Assembly (NCBI RefSeq): GCF_013373865.1
Contig: NC_050473.1
Location: 12,841,365 to 12,905,364 of the forward strand
Source: Monomorium pharaonis
Taxonomy: Eukaryota > Arthropoda > Insecta > Hymenoptera > Formicidae
Reading direction: 5' to 3'
DNA length: 64,000 nucleotides
The position numbers were made by a program, and so were the translations under genes. A model generated the notes under the pieces. That model had not been told where the DNA came from. It worked only from the letters and a program-made list of their open reading frames with translations, and searched no databases. Below are positions 11,305 to 25,001 of this stretch, piece by piece. Position 1 is the stretch's first letter. Each line of letters begins with the position of its first letter.

Positions 11305-14300
11305 AATTTTTGCACCATTAATCATATCACACTTGACGATCATAAATAGTATAATACGTAGTACGATCGTTAAACATACATACTTTGTGCAGATGACGAC
11401 AGTTGTTTTAAATCATCTGCTATCTAATCTGCACTTTTACAAATGTTTTTAAAAGCATTTAGAGAGGTTCGATAAAATATGTTTAAATATTAAATTATAT
11501 ATGAAATTATATATAAATTTATAATACATATATACGAGTATGCTATTGGAATATGAACTTCGAATTTGCTATTTGCCTTGAATTTTGCTTGAGACATTGG
11601 AATAAAATTGATATTTAATCTATAAGATTCTTGATTTATTGTATTCTCATCATTAATTATATCAAACGAAGAGAAAATTTATTTAATTACATTTAATTAA
11701 TTGCGAGATGTTCTAACGCCAAGTTCTCCTCGTTAAATTAATAGAACATCCCCGATTAACATCTAACCTCGGATGTGGTTTATCATATGCTGGTATCGAT
11801 CATGAATTCTATATCTTTAAAATACGCACTATCGCTCGAACGACAAGTAAAGAAGAGAGAATCTTCCGTTATTAGTATTATTATTTTTTTTCGTATTTAG
11901 ACACTTTCGAGCAGATTGGGTCTTTCGATTCGACTGGATTCGGAACGGGTCTTGTCAACCAACGACTGTTTCTTCATAACGACCTTCGACGTTTGATTTT
12001 CCGTGCCTTTCAAGAGATCCATAATCGATGGTTCGTAACTTGGTCTCCACCGTCTTAGCTTTTTTTGCCTCTTGATTGTTTTTTCGTTTTCTCATCATGC
12101 GTGGAAAGGGAGAGTATGGCGCGCGAGTAACAGAAAAGGAGTTAGATATGTCTCGTTTTCTGACAACTATCGGGCGTGTGTCGGTTGAGGAAGAAAGAGG
12201 CAAAGTGACGACGAGGACTGGCAATAGGAGTGGGGGAGGGGAAGGAAAGGGTGAGCGTGTTAAAGCGTGTACAGGGGACCAAAGATCACGAGAAATTCCT
12301 GGAAATCGGCTTATATGGACGAGAGGATGCGAAAGAAAGGGGTATCGAAGGAGGGAGATAGAAGTAATGAGGTTGATTCTCTGTTTTCTGTGTTTTCAGT
12401 GAGCGGCAGAGAGAGAGTATCGGTCGGTTATCGGGCCGTGACTTTTTTTCTCTCGTTGTACCCCCTTCTACGTAGAACTCACTCTCTTCCCCGCATTAGT
12501 CCCACTGGCACATCTCTTTCTTTCTTTCTTTCTCACGGCATAATGAGGCCTTCATGTTGTAAACTTTTACGTTTTTATCTTTTTATTATCTTTATTATAA
12601 GGACATTTCAGATCTACATAAAATGTCATCGAATACGAGACAAGAGTTTTTCTATTGCCCGGCAGAAAATTTGTTTGCTTTTTATATATAAATAAATAAA
12701 AATAATTCTTTCTAAAGAAGATGTTTCATCCTATTGTACAATATGTTACATTGAGAATAAATTGCAATTGTAATTTATTTTTTAAATTCAATAGAAATAA
12801 TTTAACGAAGATACCAATTATTATATTTTTACATTTCGCGGTGGCAAATCATATACCGAACGATTTAATAGCCCGTTACGAATTGGGAACATTCGAGACC
12901 CAACTGCAGAAATTGGCGTAATACGCCTTATTATTATCGGAACCGCAACGGTGAGAGGTTCTCAACTTATGCACGCGAGTGATCGATAGCGCGCAGATGG
13001 CACTAGGAAGCGATTAAATTATGAAATGTGTACATTTGCAACGACACGTCGTGTACAAAGTTTATGAGATGTAGCCGGGCAGGGGAGAAACCGTGGCCGG
13101 ACACCGCGATACCCAAGTTAATTGGCATGTTAATGAATAATAAACTCGTGTCACTCGTGCGCGCGGGGTATTGATGACTCTCGGGATGGTTTGTAACTGC
13201 GGACGTGACAGCGCGGCTGGCACTCTCTCATTAATATTATTGTTTACTATGCCTCTAATCTCCGTAATTTTTGCAACCGCACAACCGCGTTTCTACCGAA
13301 TGGTGACTTGTCAGAGTTCATTGATTTGAGCGACGGCTCTCGCCGAGCTTTACTCGTTATCTTCTTCTTTTCTGGTCGATTCTTGGTAGTGGTGCTCCGT
13401 TCCGGATCAAAGAAAAAATTTTCTTATCTGTCCCATCCGATAGGCGAAACCTACGTCAGCGAGCTGCAACTGCGGCGTCGTAAATTGGAAACGAGACGTT
13501 TACCATCTGGTCGATTAATTCTTTGAGTAACGGATAATGATAAAGTCACAGGTCGGACTTGACAAACACTCGATCGTAATGTAACAGAGAGAAATTTTGC
13601 TGTTCGAAAGAAAAGATATTTACAGTTTCTCGTTCGTCCGGCGAAATGTCCGGGTTTCTCAAGTCCAGACAGTTTGATTAAACTATGGATAATGTTGTAT
13701 ATATTGCGTATCTGTGCATATTAGAGCGAGTTCTGTTTTTTGTATTATTTTCCTGTGTATTGCCAATGCGTGTAAATAATCGTAGCAGTAATCAACAAAA
13801 ACAAATAAGCGCACGCAATATTATTTATTGGCCGTTTGCCAAGAGCAAATTTCAGGATATTTACCTCTCTACCTCGTTTCATCGGCATCCTAATAAACGT
13901 CGGTATATTCCGGGTGATTTAAAAATAGTCGTAAATTCAATCCTCTTTCGCGTTCTCTCTTTATCTCTCGCGTGCGCGAACGCTACACGCGGTCCGCAGA
14001 AAAATCAATTAAGCGGCTTATGTGAAATATCGGTGCAATTACGCACGATTGCCAAATCTAGTTGGGCTATCGATAGCCGCATTATCAAACGTTCCCGCTT
14101 GGCCGTGTCGATTTCAGCTGCATTTCTCTCTCGCGCACCGTCAGCTTTTCATCGAGCGTGCGCATTTTTATTACGCGATTCGGAGGCGTATTATTGCGCT
14201 CGGTGGAGCGTGCACGAATTCAGGGAATCGCACGCGAGATCCTTTTCCACTGAGGTGATTGCAAAACCGGTGATCGATAACGCGTTACACGATCGATAGA

Positions 14301-14401
14301 TAGTGCTTAAGTATTTTGTAAGCACGGACCTGAAAAAATTCGTATGGAAATTGATATCAATTTTCTTGACAAAGTTTTAACGATAAAGAGCTTTTCATCT
14401 G

Positions 14402-14425
14402 TTTTTTTTTTTTTTTTTTTTTTTT
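14402..14425. repeat. poly-T tract (24 T)
   Basis: A homopolymer run of about 24 T is followed by AAATAG and AT-rich DNA. It could be the complement of a retroposon poly-A tail, but no recognisable body or target duplication is seen. Confidence 0.85.
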
Positions 14426-17343
14426 AAATAGAAATGAATAATAATATAAACATAAATTCAAGAAATTAGTAAGTTAACTCAATAAATAGATAAAGATAAG
14501 ATATTAAAAATGGTGTTTATTATTGTATACTTATTGAGGCATCATTTTGCGTAAGTTGACGCAATTGATCGACTGTCCAATGAAATTACGTTCCGCGATG
14601 TTCACGATGACAATGCAACGATAAACGATTTTACGAGAATCTCCCGTTTTATCGCGAAAGTTCACATTACTCGCGGGGACGTTCCGATTCTTTCGCGAGG
14701 CCATTCGTCAACCGTTATCGGACCGTCGGAAATCTTATAACTCTAACACGACATTAATTATGCTTTGTAGCGTTCGAGATATGTGTACGTACACTTTCGG
14801 TCGCGCGTGAGGCTTATCTTTTCTCACGATGCAGTCATATGCCGTAGTTCGCCGGTACCAGTTTATCGAAAACCTCTTTTTTTTTTCTATTCTCCCTGGA
14901 ACCCCCGGAGCGTTGACGAAAGTCAGTCGTAAATTTTCTGTCGGTAGAGGCGCGATGCGCATGCTTTCCCTTTTTTTCATTACTTTTTTAAATGTCCCAT
15001 CGTTTTATTTTATTTTTCGCATTGTGTTGAAAAATTAAAAAATAACGAACGAATATATATGTGTCTTATCTAACACGATTTTCCGCTTGTTTTCTTCACT
15101 TTGAATCAAATATAGAAATATTTACATAGAGATGAAGAAAGGGAAGATGATTTAGACAATATTTTAATAAATTTTGTGTATGGTTTTTGTTAAGAAGTAA
15201 TTTAATTAAGTGTTGCATCTTTTGCATTTGTTATTTATGCGTTCATCGAGAAACGTTTTCTTTATCCAGATCGTTGCGTGCTTCGGAAGCACTGATCGGA
15301 GAATGTTGTCGGGAAATAACGGGTCAGAGCGGGAGCTGTTTATGCATCAAAAATATGACTTGTCGAAAGTGTTATAATGAATAATGCGAGTTGCGCGCCC
15401 GTCACTCTTGGAGAGCTCAGCTACGCGCCGTTACCGATACTGTATCGGTGAAGGAGGAGGCATTGATTGCGGTAAAGGGAAGGGTTACAGCCGGTTCATT
15501 GCATGCAGTAAATTTTCTTCGTTCGTAGCAGCGCATGCTTATCACGCGAGGTTATATATGGTAAATAAAGGATATACGGCATTCCTGTTTATCGAATAGG
15601 AAGCGAGAAAGAGACGCTACGACTGTGGCGGAATTGACTTTAACTGGATGCAGTGAATATTATTATCGATTTTTATTTGGTTTGATTTATCTTTGAAAAA
15701 ATAAGATCTCGTCACTTCATATTTCATTGTCAATGATTTGGCACAAGTTTAATAGCATCATTATGTGTGAATAAAAATTAATTTCGAATTAATGGTTTGA
15801 AGAGAAACCATTGATTCGAAATCACAACTACGTCTACGACTACCAACCAGTGTGTATAATATATTATAAATTATAATATATCTTTGCAGTTGAGCACCTC
15901 TGATCGACAGCTGTTCAGAACACGTAAGATAACCCAAACCAACCGGATTGTCCCTAGTAGTCGGCTCGCGTGCGTATTGACGTAGTTTGTATTTTTTAAG
16001 TCTCTCGTCATGCCCAAATGGCTCGGCCACGCCGCCACGCCGGAGCTCCTTTGATTGTCTTCTGGGAAGCACCGAGATTCTTTCCTTCCTGTCAGCCGGT
16101 TAGTAGATCAACCACGAATTACCACGAAGTCTGCCACGAAAGCCAATCAACGTCGACGCACTCCTGAAAAGACACTTTAGCTCGAGTTCCTCGAACATTC
16201 TTTATTGTGCGCGGTACGAAAGAAAACTGTTGGGCTAAATTAATGCCCATGCGACTATTCTGAATCATTATCTGGTGTTGGGGAATTTCCGCAAATTTCA
16301 TAGAAATATCCATTTCCTTTCAAAAAAAGACATAAAAAGAAGAAATACTCTTGTAACATCCGTCAGGCAAGCGGTGCGAGTTAGTGACAATAATAAAAAT
16401 TAGTTTTAATAAAAAGAAAATGGCTAAAAGCACGTAGCCATACGCGTTTATTTACATCTACGATAAATGTCGCATGTTAAGAAATAATGAATAGCCGTAT
16501 AACATAGTTATTTGGATACTACTGGTAGCCCTAAACGCGTTGTAACGATGTAGCAACCGTAAAAACTTAACGAGCGTCGAAATCTAAAAGCTGAAGATTA
16601 ACGTTATCCAGTCGCCAACAGACGACCTTTAACCCTTAGGCCGTTTAGAGATTGCTTGGTTACTCGCTCTTACTAACTGCCGCAGATAGATATGCATGTA
16701 TTGCGATTTGGAGATTTACGCAACGGAAATTAAATCGCGAGACCGACTGTGTCGATTTCGGGCCACGCTCGGTTTGTCTCACTTGGTATCTCGCCTCTCC
16801 TATCCATGACGATGCTCATAAATCGTTTCAGTCCCCCGAGGGGGAACCTCACGTGACGTCTCACCGAAACGTATTCTTTTCGATTTTATGCCCGCGGTGG
16901 CAGTAAAATCTTATCCTTACGAGACACTCTTCCGCGCCGAGGACTAACGGGCACGACTCCCGCCGTTTGGTGTCCAAGGACCAGCTGGGAAAGAATATGT
17001 TTCTCTTGGACGATAACATCGCGTGGTACCGTATGGTGCGTAAAACGCGCCATTCCCGTGTCACTTAAAGTCGTAATGCGCTTTGGCGCGGAGAAGCGTA
17101 GTTAGGTTGGCGACGACGCGATGTCCCGAGGAGGAATTCGGCCAGGGCCGCTACTTTGTTCCGATACCTGATGTCTGAGAATGCGAGGTGTCCATTGTAT
17201 AAATCGTTACGGCACATTCACATGATAGATTGCAATGATCAAGTGACTGCTTGAGCACAGACAAACAAAATTGAATATTCACACATCTTGTTTTCGATTT
17301 TACTAATTTGTGGGAAATAATTCGTATCTTCTTTACAAGTAGA

Positions 17344-17371
17344 TCTCTCTCTCTCTGTCTCTCTCTCTCTC
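17344..17371. repeat. (CT)n microsatellite
   Basis: A TC/CT run with one G interruption is seen directly. Confidence 0.88.
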
Positions 17372-17975
17372 ATGTGCGTCTAGTTGAATTCAAAATTTAC
17401 CTTGAAAACGCCGAGAAACCACGTAGTCTATTTCATCATATTCAAACGTGAATTTTTTTCTCACGAATGGCTGTAATGCGAAAGAATAGCCCTTCTCGAG
17501 CCACAAGTATCATTTCATTCTAGCAGAGTTGGAGAATCTCGTAAGTTCTTTCGCAAGGATTCACCTCTCGCTGCTCGAATTCTCCGCGCGGCAGCCACCC
17601 CTTTTGCCGATCTCCCTTTTTCTTTCCCCCTCGTATCCGACTTCCGACGAGCGCTTTCCTATCTGTACTTCCATCTTCTCTCTGCATTCCTTGGGGTATT
17701 ACACGCCCCAGCGTGCACCACGTATCTTCCCTCTCGTCTACACGAGGCGTCGACTCGTTGCTGCTTCCTCGGCAGTCCTTCTACGGGTTTCCACGTCGCG
17801 AGGATGGGCGAGCGAACTCGTTCAAATCCCGATGCGGCGCCGGGAACAGCGCAAACCCATTACGGATTCATCGTGCGCCATTAGCTAATTCTTCCCTTGC
17901 TCCTAACATCTTCCTTTCCGCGCGCACCCTTTTACCGCCTATCGCGCACAAGCGCGCGCAAACGATCGTCTTCGG

Positions 17976-18000
<25 letters not shown>
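17976..18000. repeat. (CT)n microsatellite
   Basis: A pure CT run of 25 nt is seen directly, inside a broader pyrimidine-rich strand bias from about 17600 to 18060. Confidence 0.9.
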
Positions 18001-18006
<6 letters not shown>

Positions 18007-20507
18007 CTTCTCTACCTTATCCTATTTCGTGCTTTCCCATCGGACCCTTCAGTCAGCTTTCAGAGTCTTGCAGAGACCCTTTCTAACTACTCGACTTCGC
18101 ATTTTGCGCAAATGTTCTTACCGCGTACTAAACGGAGGTCGCGATCGATCACTGGTCTTCAATTTGTGAGATATAATCGGGGGAAAATTTTGGGGATAAT
18201 TTTGTTTGCTATAACAGGAAAAATTGTAAATTTAATTGTTAAGTCAAATTCCGAATTTTTTGTAACAATCTTCAACACTTAACTTACTGAATGCAGAAAT
18301 GGGGATTATTTGAAGAGATCTAGATCGAGAACACGCTCGATTTTCCGAGGAGTGTTTTATAGTGGAGAAAAAGAGAAAGACAGGGCGGACGAAAAGAGAT
18401 CGGTGAGGGTAACAGGCGGTGAAAGCAAGAGGAGAAGAAGAGAGGACAATCCCGTGTGCGCACGATGGAACGAAAATGCAGTCACCCGGAATAAACGAGG
18501 AGACCCGAAGTTGTTGGTCGAAGTTCAGCCGGAGGGGTTGGGAATGAGTTTGCGTCGTGGCGGTGATGAAACTTTGCCGTGACGAGAAAGAGGGGTTGTC
18601 ACGCCGTTCGCCTCTAAAGCCACCCTATCCACCCGCGTGGAGCGTGATAACACACCCCCTCCCCGTCGTTTCAGCCATTGTTCCTTTACGCGCGGGATTC
18701 TGGCTTTAAATGCGTGGCTTTGGTATTCTTCTTGTGTCCTGCCTTCATAGGCGACGAAAGAAACGCTTTCCGACCACTTGTGCGATTACCTTCGCTTTGC
18801 ATTGCATCTTCGAATTGAGAATTCGCGGAATGACATTTCACATAGAATCTCTCCGTTCCTTAAGGAATAAATCATTTTACAATTGTCACACGTTAAATGT
18901 AAAGTAGGCTAATTGTGACTTGATGTAACTTTATAACTTTTTCAAAGATAGATACTTTTAAAGTTACAACTTCAAATTTAGAATTGCACGTGTTCAATAT
19001 TATCAAATTAGACACAGGTCAAAATCATTTTCGGCCAAGGCTTCTAAGGAGAAATAGTGCCGCGACACACTGTACTGCATGGAGATCGCCGCTCGAACGG
19101 GTTTACAACGGACCACACATCGCGGCCACGAGGATAAGAGACGCATCATCTTGCGACCCGTTGCGGATATAAAGACGAGCGTGACATATTTTTGCGATGC
19201 CTGAACGATGCGAACGCGCGTATGAGCGCGGGATACGCGCTCTACGAGCCTCTAAATATAGAGCGTGACTCATAACGCGTAGGAGGAAAGAGAGGTAGAA
19301 GAGGAACGGGAGAAGGGAAGAAGACGTGCAAAAATACAAATGGCGAGAGAGTGTCGCGTCCCTGTGCGGAACTTGTGCACGCCGCGCGTAACCTCGACGC
19401 TTCCACTCGCTCGTCCACTTTCACGCACATTCGTATAAACATTTGACTTGATCGCGTGGTTTCTTATCCACGACATTTCGCGCAATCGATGAACTCTTGT
19501 CTAGATCGTATCTCCGTGTAACACAACGTATTTAACGCTATAACGTGTTAATGCCATTAATATATAAAAAAAAAAAAACTCGCATTATTATTGTAGAACT
19601 AATATTGCGTTTTGGTTCTTCTCGAGATAAAAAATACGCAATCAATCCCGTTTGATCTTATGAAGCGTCACTCTCTTATGAAGTAGAAGAATAAATATAA
19701 TAAAATAATAAGGTTTCCATTAAATTCTTGAATTGGTTGCGTGAGTTTCTTTCCGATTAGACAAAATAAAATTAAAATAGACAACGAGTCAGAGAGGATG
19801 GTTCGCGACAATGACGAGAAGGTAATTTTTTTGTTTTGTTCTCTTTCACTGCCGAACAGACTTCATTCTTAGTTTACAAGCGTGTGGTCTGCAAAGAGAT
19901 TGCCACGTTGTTAAAATAACCGCAAAGCCCAAGAAAGAGAGAGAGAGACTCACGAAGGCGTACGCTCGTTCGCGGCGCGAGTGTTTGTGCGTGATTTCGC
20001 TGGGTGCACGAGCGAAGGCGCTTACGCACGCATGCACGCGCACGCAGCCACGCACTCACGAGAGTGTTGTGCATCGGAACGAAGAAAAGCTGGCACGGGT
20101 AAGGCTCCGAATGAGAGATGCATCTTTACTGTACGACAACGCCGGAGTAGCGGTCAACTTTTCTTACAGCTGGTTCTCGTTAAAGAAAACGTTTCCTTGG
20201 ATCGTAAATCGTGAGCGCTAAAACGCGCAAATCGTCATCGATTGCAGATTGTTATAATTAATTCAATTAGTTATGGGCGAGGACATTGCCAAAATCTAAT
20301 TTTTCGATTTGCATTTTATCGTGATATTTATAAAGCAAGACGCAGCATTGCGCATAAAACGTGTATTATCCATAGGTATAGAAGAATAAAGCATAAAGAA
20401 GTAATCTTGCGCATGGCAATTAAATAATTCCACTATTAGTACACGGTTTTTTTTAAAGCGTTTTACATTTTTATCCTTCGTCGAGTAGTTACTTGACGAA
20501 GCGAGAA

Positions 20508-20549
20508 CCACTGTGACCACTGTGACCACTGTGACCACTGTGACCACTG
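20508..20549. repeat. 9-bp minisatellite (CCACTGTGA, 4 full copies plus partial)
   Basis: Four exact tandem copies of CCACTGTGA (20508-20543) are followed by a partial copy, CCACTG. A GGCGC-type pentamer repeat follows at 20560-20582. Translated either way it gives short repeated Thr/Val-type tripeptides, but no gene context supports coding. Confidence 0.93.
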
Positions 20550-20559
20550 CCGTCACCAC

Positions 20560-20582
20560 GGCGCGGCGCGGCGCGGCGGCGG
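20560..20582. repeat. GC-rich (GGCGC)n tract
   Basis: Three to four GGCGC units grade into GGCGGCGG, immediately after the 9-bp minisatellite. It is unusually GC-dense for this intron. Confidence 0.85.
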
Positions 20583-21291
20583 TAGAGCGGTAACGTAAGA
20601 AACTTTTCGAAAACCACAAAGTACGGCCGTAAAGGAGGGCCGCGTGCGCGCACGTCACGCGCATTTTACGGAGGAGTGGAGGAGCAGACGAGTGAAAGAG
20701 ACGCTCCTCGGATTCTCACGAAATCGTGAGGGAGGAGGATGGAGATACGGGGAACCTTCGCAACCCGAACCTCGGCAACGCGGTCGCAGGCCGACTGACA
20801 TTTTTTGTCGGTGGTCTCTCGTCGACTTTGCCGTTCTCGACGTGACTTTTATTGCTTGTACGGCGTAAACGCGGTCCTGTCAAGAGTGCACGAAGGAACG
20901 TGGCTTTATCTCGTTAAGGTCCTACAGTTAATTTCGAACGGTTTAGCTTACAACCCGATACACCATTCTTTACTCTTTTAGCAGCAATCGCGCAGTGTTG
21001 AAGATGTTAATACGAAGGATTTGGAACAGTGGTATATTAATAAGTGAATTAGAACGAATTTCATAAACGAGCAGTTTAATATTTTTCTTAGAGCGCGCCG
21101 ATAGCTCTTGACTTATTTCGGTGCTGAAGACGGCGTAGGTTGGTATCGAGCGTGACGTGAATGAAGAAAGCGTCCAATCGATTCTCGTTACAACATAGAG
21201 CTACTGCGAATAAACAGATAGGCGAGGTCGCGTGAAGAGAGAAATGTTTCTGGATTCGGTAATAATAAAACTCACCGACGTGTGTGATTAA

Positions 21292-21374
21292 GGCTGCGTT
21301 CCGATATTCACTGCCAGTGTATGTGACGTAAACTATAGATTTTCAGTACTGACAGTGAATATCGGAGCGCAGCC
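21292..21374. mobile_element. PIF/Harbinger-like MITE, 83 bp, hairpin-forming
   Basis: Two 27-nt terminal inverted repeats (21292-21318 and 21348-21374) differ at only two positions. They start GGCTGCG and end CGCAGCC, with a central spacer of about 29 nt. The element is flanked by TAA on both sides (21289-21291 and 21375-21377). A 3-bp TWA target duplication together with ends starting GG is the hallmark of the PIF/Harbinger superfamily. The element is too short to code for anything and is therefore non-autonomous. I associate near-identical short palindromic elements with ant genomes, from memory only. In RNA it would form an almost perfect 27-bp stem. Confidence 0.8.
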
Positions 21375-24300
21375 TAAAAACGCAGGACATTGGCGAAATA
21401 ATTGTTAAGAAAAATAACAGGCGCCGCAACGAAGGGGGTGTTGGCGTTATGCCGTAGACACACTATTATGCCCGATTATGTCACACAGCGAAATCTTTTG
21501 TGCTGGTACTTTTCATTTTTCCGGTGGACCTACTGCCGCGTAATAAAATGTAATTACCGCCCGATAGTCATGCATTTAGCGAGCCGTTATTATTTCTTCA
21601 TCGCGCCGGCGAAATCGACTGCTAACTCGAGCACCTGCGGTAGCACCGTGAAATTACGTTCACCAAAAGAATCGTAATCATAGTGGATCGAGTTTCGCGC
21701 ACGAACGTTCGAGCGTATGAAAGTTATCACGAAATATTTTTTAAGTATTTTTACAACGAAGAAATGACCGGACATTGCCCTTTTTCGGCTTACATCTCGG
21801 CTTAGATCTCGTGATTATGATACTGCGGTAACGCAACCGAAATTGCAATATCACGAACAAATATGAATCGAGCAGAAATGTGGATTATTAGAATGTATTT
21901 ATATTAATCACCTACATCATGCAACGGTTTATTTATCCGATGTAGCATTGTATAAAGGTCTCATGAAATCCGTTACGGCTTGTTTCTTCCGATTGTATCG
22001 CGAAGTTGTGACAGATCATTCTAATCGCTAAATATCTATTTGTGAATTGTGAACTATATGTGTTGATTACTATCTTACTAATAAAACTGTCGATTTTTAT
22101 CTGCATGAGATTGTCAATTAATAAAAACGTCTACGGAAATGCAACAACATGCTTAATTTGAAACATGTCGTGTTACATGAGACTAATCTAAAAGTATTAA
22201 CTGCAGAATGGCGTGGGAGATAAGTGTTATTTGTGTTATTTCAGTGAGATGAGAAACGATTCGTCGAATAAACTCGTTTTTATTTTCAAATATTACATAT
22301 TCATGTATCGTGTGACTCTTTCTGGCTATAATATTTAAAATTATTTTTTATTTATTACTTGATGAAACTATTCTAATCCATGACAATGGATATGTGATAG
22401 AAAAACATAATTGATAAATATGACACGAGATAGCAATTAATTAAGAATTCTAAGAATCTTCTATATATGTTGTCTTTTTTATTTATTTCTATTTTATTTA
22501 TGTCTACGAATATGTTTGAATAAACTTAATTTTTTCGCAACCGATGTGAAAACGTTGGATATGCAATATGCATTTGGAAAGAAAAATAGAAAAGTTGAGT
22601 GCGGAGAAAAGAAAATTCATGACACCTGTACGCGTAGAATAAATTTGCTACTTTTTGAGATAGAAGCTTTAGCATCGGGCCAGACCGAAATAAAAGTTGG
22701 GGCCCCGCATCCGGATGATTCTTGACGGATCCCTACAACGGCGATCCGTCACATGCAGATACCATTCTATGCCTAGCTCTACGTTGTCCCTTACTCACAG
22801 TACGTGTGGATCTCGATACAATAAAGGGGGGAAAGAACCACCCAGTCGGTTCTGGCTCTGCTACTGCCACGCATCGCCGCTCGCTTTAGAATGAGGACCT
22901 GCTTCTTCCTTTCTGTCTTCCTCTCCCCCCTTTGCTGTCCCCTCCTTTTTTATATTCCTTCCTCCACGTCCTTTTTTTCCTTCGCGAACAGTGGTGAATG
23001 GTTCCAGTCGGGCAGATTTCGGGGGAGACGCGTCGCTGCGACAGAATTCATAGGGGGATGGCGGTGATTCCGCCGACCGTCTGCAACACGTTGCATTGTG
23101 TCAATGCTTCTTCATTCATTTCTGATTTTGCAGCCAACTTGTGCGTAGCGAATTTTCGAAAACCGTAACTCCCTCCCCCCTCGTCAACTGTGCATTTGTC
23201 TTCTTTTTCTTATTTAGTTTACGTGTTTCTTCGACGCTCTTTTGCATTTGCTTTCTCTATTGCGTAGTTCTGTCGTTGTTTCGAGAGAACGTTTGTCCAT
23301 TTGTGAGAATCTCGTATGATGATTACGCGACGATGTCATGCAAGGTTGTTCTTCGCCATCCTTTAATGACACGTCTGTTAACGTCATTGGCGATGTAATT
23401 ATGGGATAGACGTGCAAGATCGTCGTTGAATTTTGCCCATATTCTGTCTTTCGCATCAATGTTGCATGTGTGCTGATGACACTGTCACTTTAACTCGATA
23501 ACAATTTCCTATTCGATCGGCGAAACACTTCATTAACTGATTAAATACGATAAATGTTATTTTCCTTTTATATACATAATAAAAAATATAGAAAAATATA
23601 TAATTATAAATTAATGTATCTCTGATTAATTAAGAAATTAGGAAATTTTCTCTTCCGATAACGATATTAATCGTGTAATTATAACGCGGAGTCATCGCTG
23701 TAAGAATCTTTGATATGTACGTTAATCAATTTGATTTGACTCAATGGAGGAAATTTTATATTTAGAAGGAAGTTGTTGTAAACATATTTGACAGTGTTTG
23801 TTGTGCCATGTGATGCGCGAGTGATTTTATTTGATTCAGTCTGCTCTGAGAAAACAAACTGTGAATTTAGTTCGGGTTCACTGTCAAGTGGGGGAGAGAC
23901 CCCCTTGATCCTGAAGGGGACAACGCGGGTTCGTAGTAGTCTGTGATTGGATCTATTGAGGGTTTTCAAGTGCGTCGACGATCCTGCTTCTCTCCCAATC
24001 GTGGGAGAGTACCGGAAAGTCTTGGACACTCAGGTATTTTTCGATGTCGCGTTGAATAGAGCATACTAGGTATTAGCGGAAAAGTTGTTTGAACGAATGT
24101 ATATTGGAAAGTATAAATTTATTAAGTATTTATAAATTATGGAAAATAACAATTAAAAGTCTTGAATATCTTGTATTATATAGTTTTCAATTTCTTTTAA
24201 TTGCATTGAAATATTATTTAATATAATATATTAATATGTTGAGTGAATACTTTTGTTGTTGAAATATGACAAAAAAGACGTATCATTATATAGCTGCTTT

Positions 24301-24931
24301 AAAAGATCTCTCTCGTAGACTTTATTAAGATAAAAGATTCAAGCATTGATTGAATCTCAGTCTTTGAATTCCGCGATTTGTTACTGATGCAAACATTTAT
24401 CTTGAACATGATACCACATTGAAATTCGAGTCTATCTCCCCAAGAATCAGCGTAAATGCACGCTATTACGAATAAATTTAGCTCATATTTATTCTTAGCC
24501 GTTTTCTCACGAGACTGAGATGGTTTTCGTGTGAAACGCTTTTTTAATTGTACTACTACTTCATTACCGTGCCCGAATCGACTGAGAAAATCTGGCATAT
24601 TGAGAATCGGATGCCAAGATTGAGTTCAATGATATTAAAGACATTGTATTAACACAATTTAACAGCAAAGAGACTGTAAAGTAAATTTTCAACGAATCGA
24701 AAAATCAATTTTGGAGATTTTGTGGCGAAAAATTCCAAGCTGTAAAATATATCTAATTTTTTTTAAATCTACAGTTTTAATGCCGATTGCATTCGCAGAA
24801 CATTTTATGCTTTTGAAGGAACGCAACCCTCTCGACATCGCTTCCCAGTCTCGTGCTCCAATGATAAGAATGAAGCGCTAGGCGTACAATGAAGGTGTCG
24901 TTGCAGGAAATTATACAGCACTTATAAGAGT

Positions 24932-24934
<3 letters not shown>

Positions 24935-24991
<57 letters not shown>

Positions 24992-25001
24992 CTCTCTCTC
25001 T
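24935..25001. repeat. (CT)n microsatellite, 67 nt
   Basis: A TC/CT run interrupted by TTTCTTT is seen directly. A second, shorter CT run lies at about 25119-25134. Confidence 0.94.

Noticed and set aside
13685..14299. Longest open frame in the window (204 codons, + strand)
   Set aside because: The composition is basic and Ser/Arg/Leu-rich with no recognisable domain. CpG-rich DNA of this type gives chance open frames, and the region is inside an intron of hth.
17815..17840. GTTCAAATCCCG resembling a tRNA B box
   Set aside because: No A box at the right distance and no cloverleaf.
24021..24041. CACTCAG|GTATTT as a ratchet point
   Set aside because: No pyrimidine tract upstream, and a weak donor.
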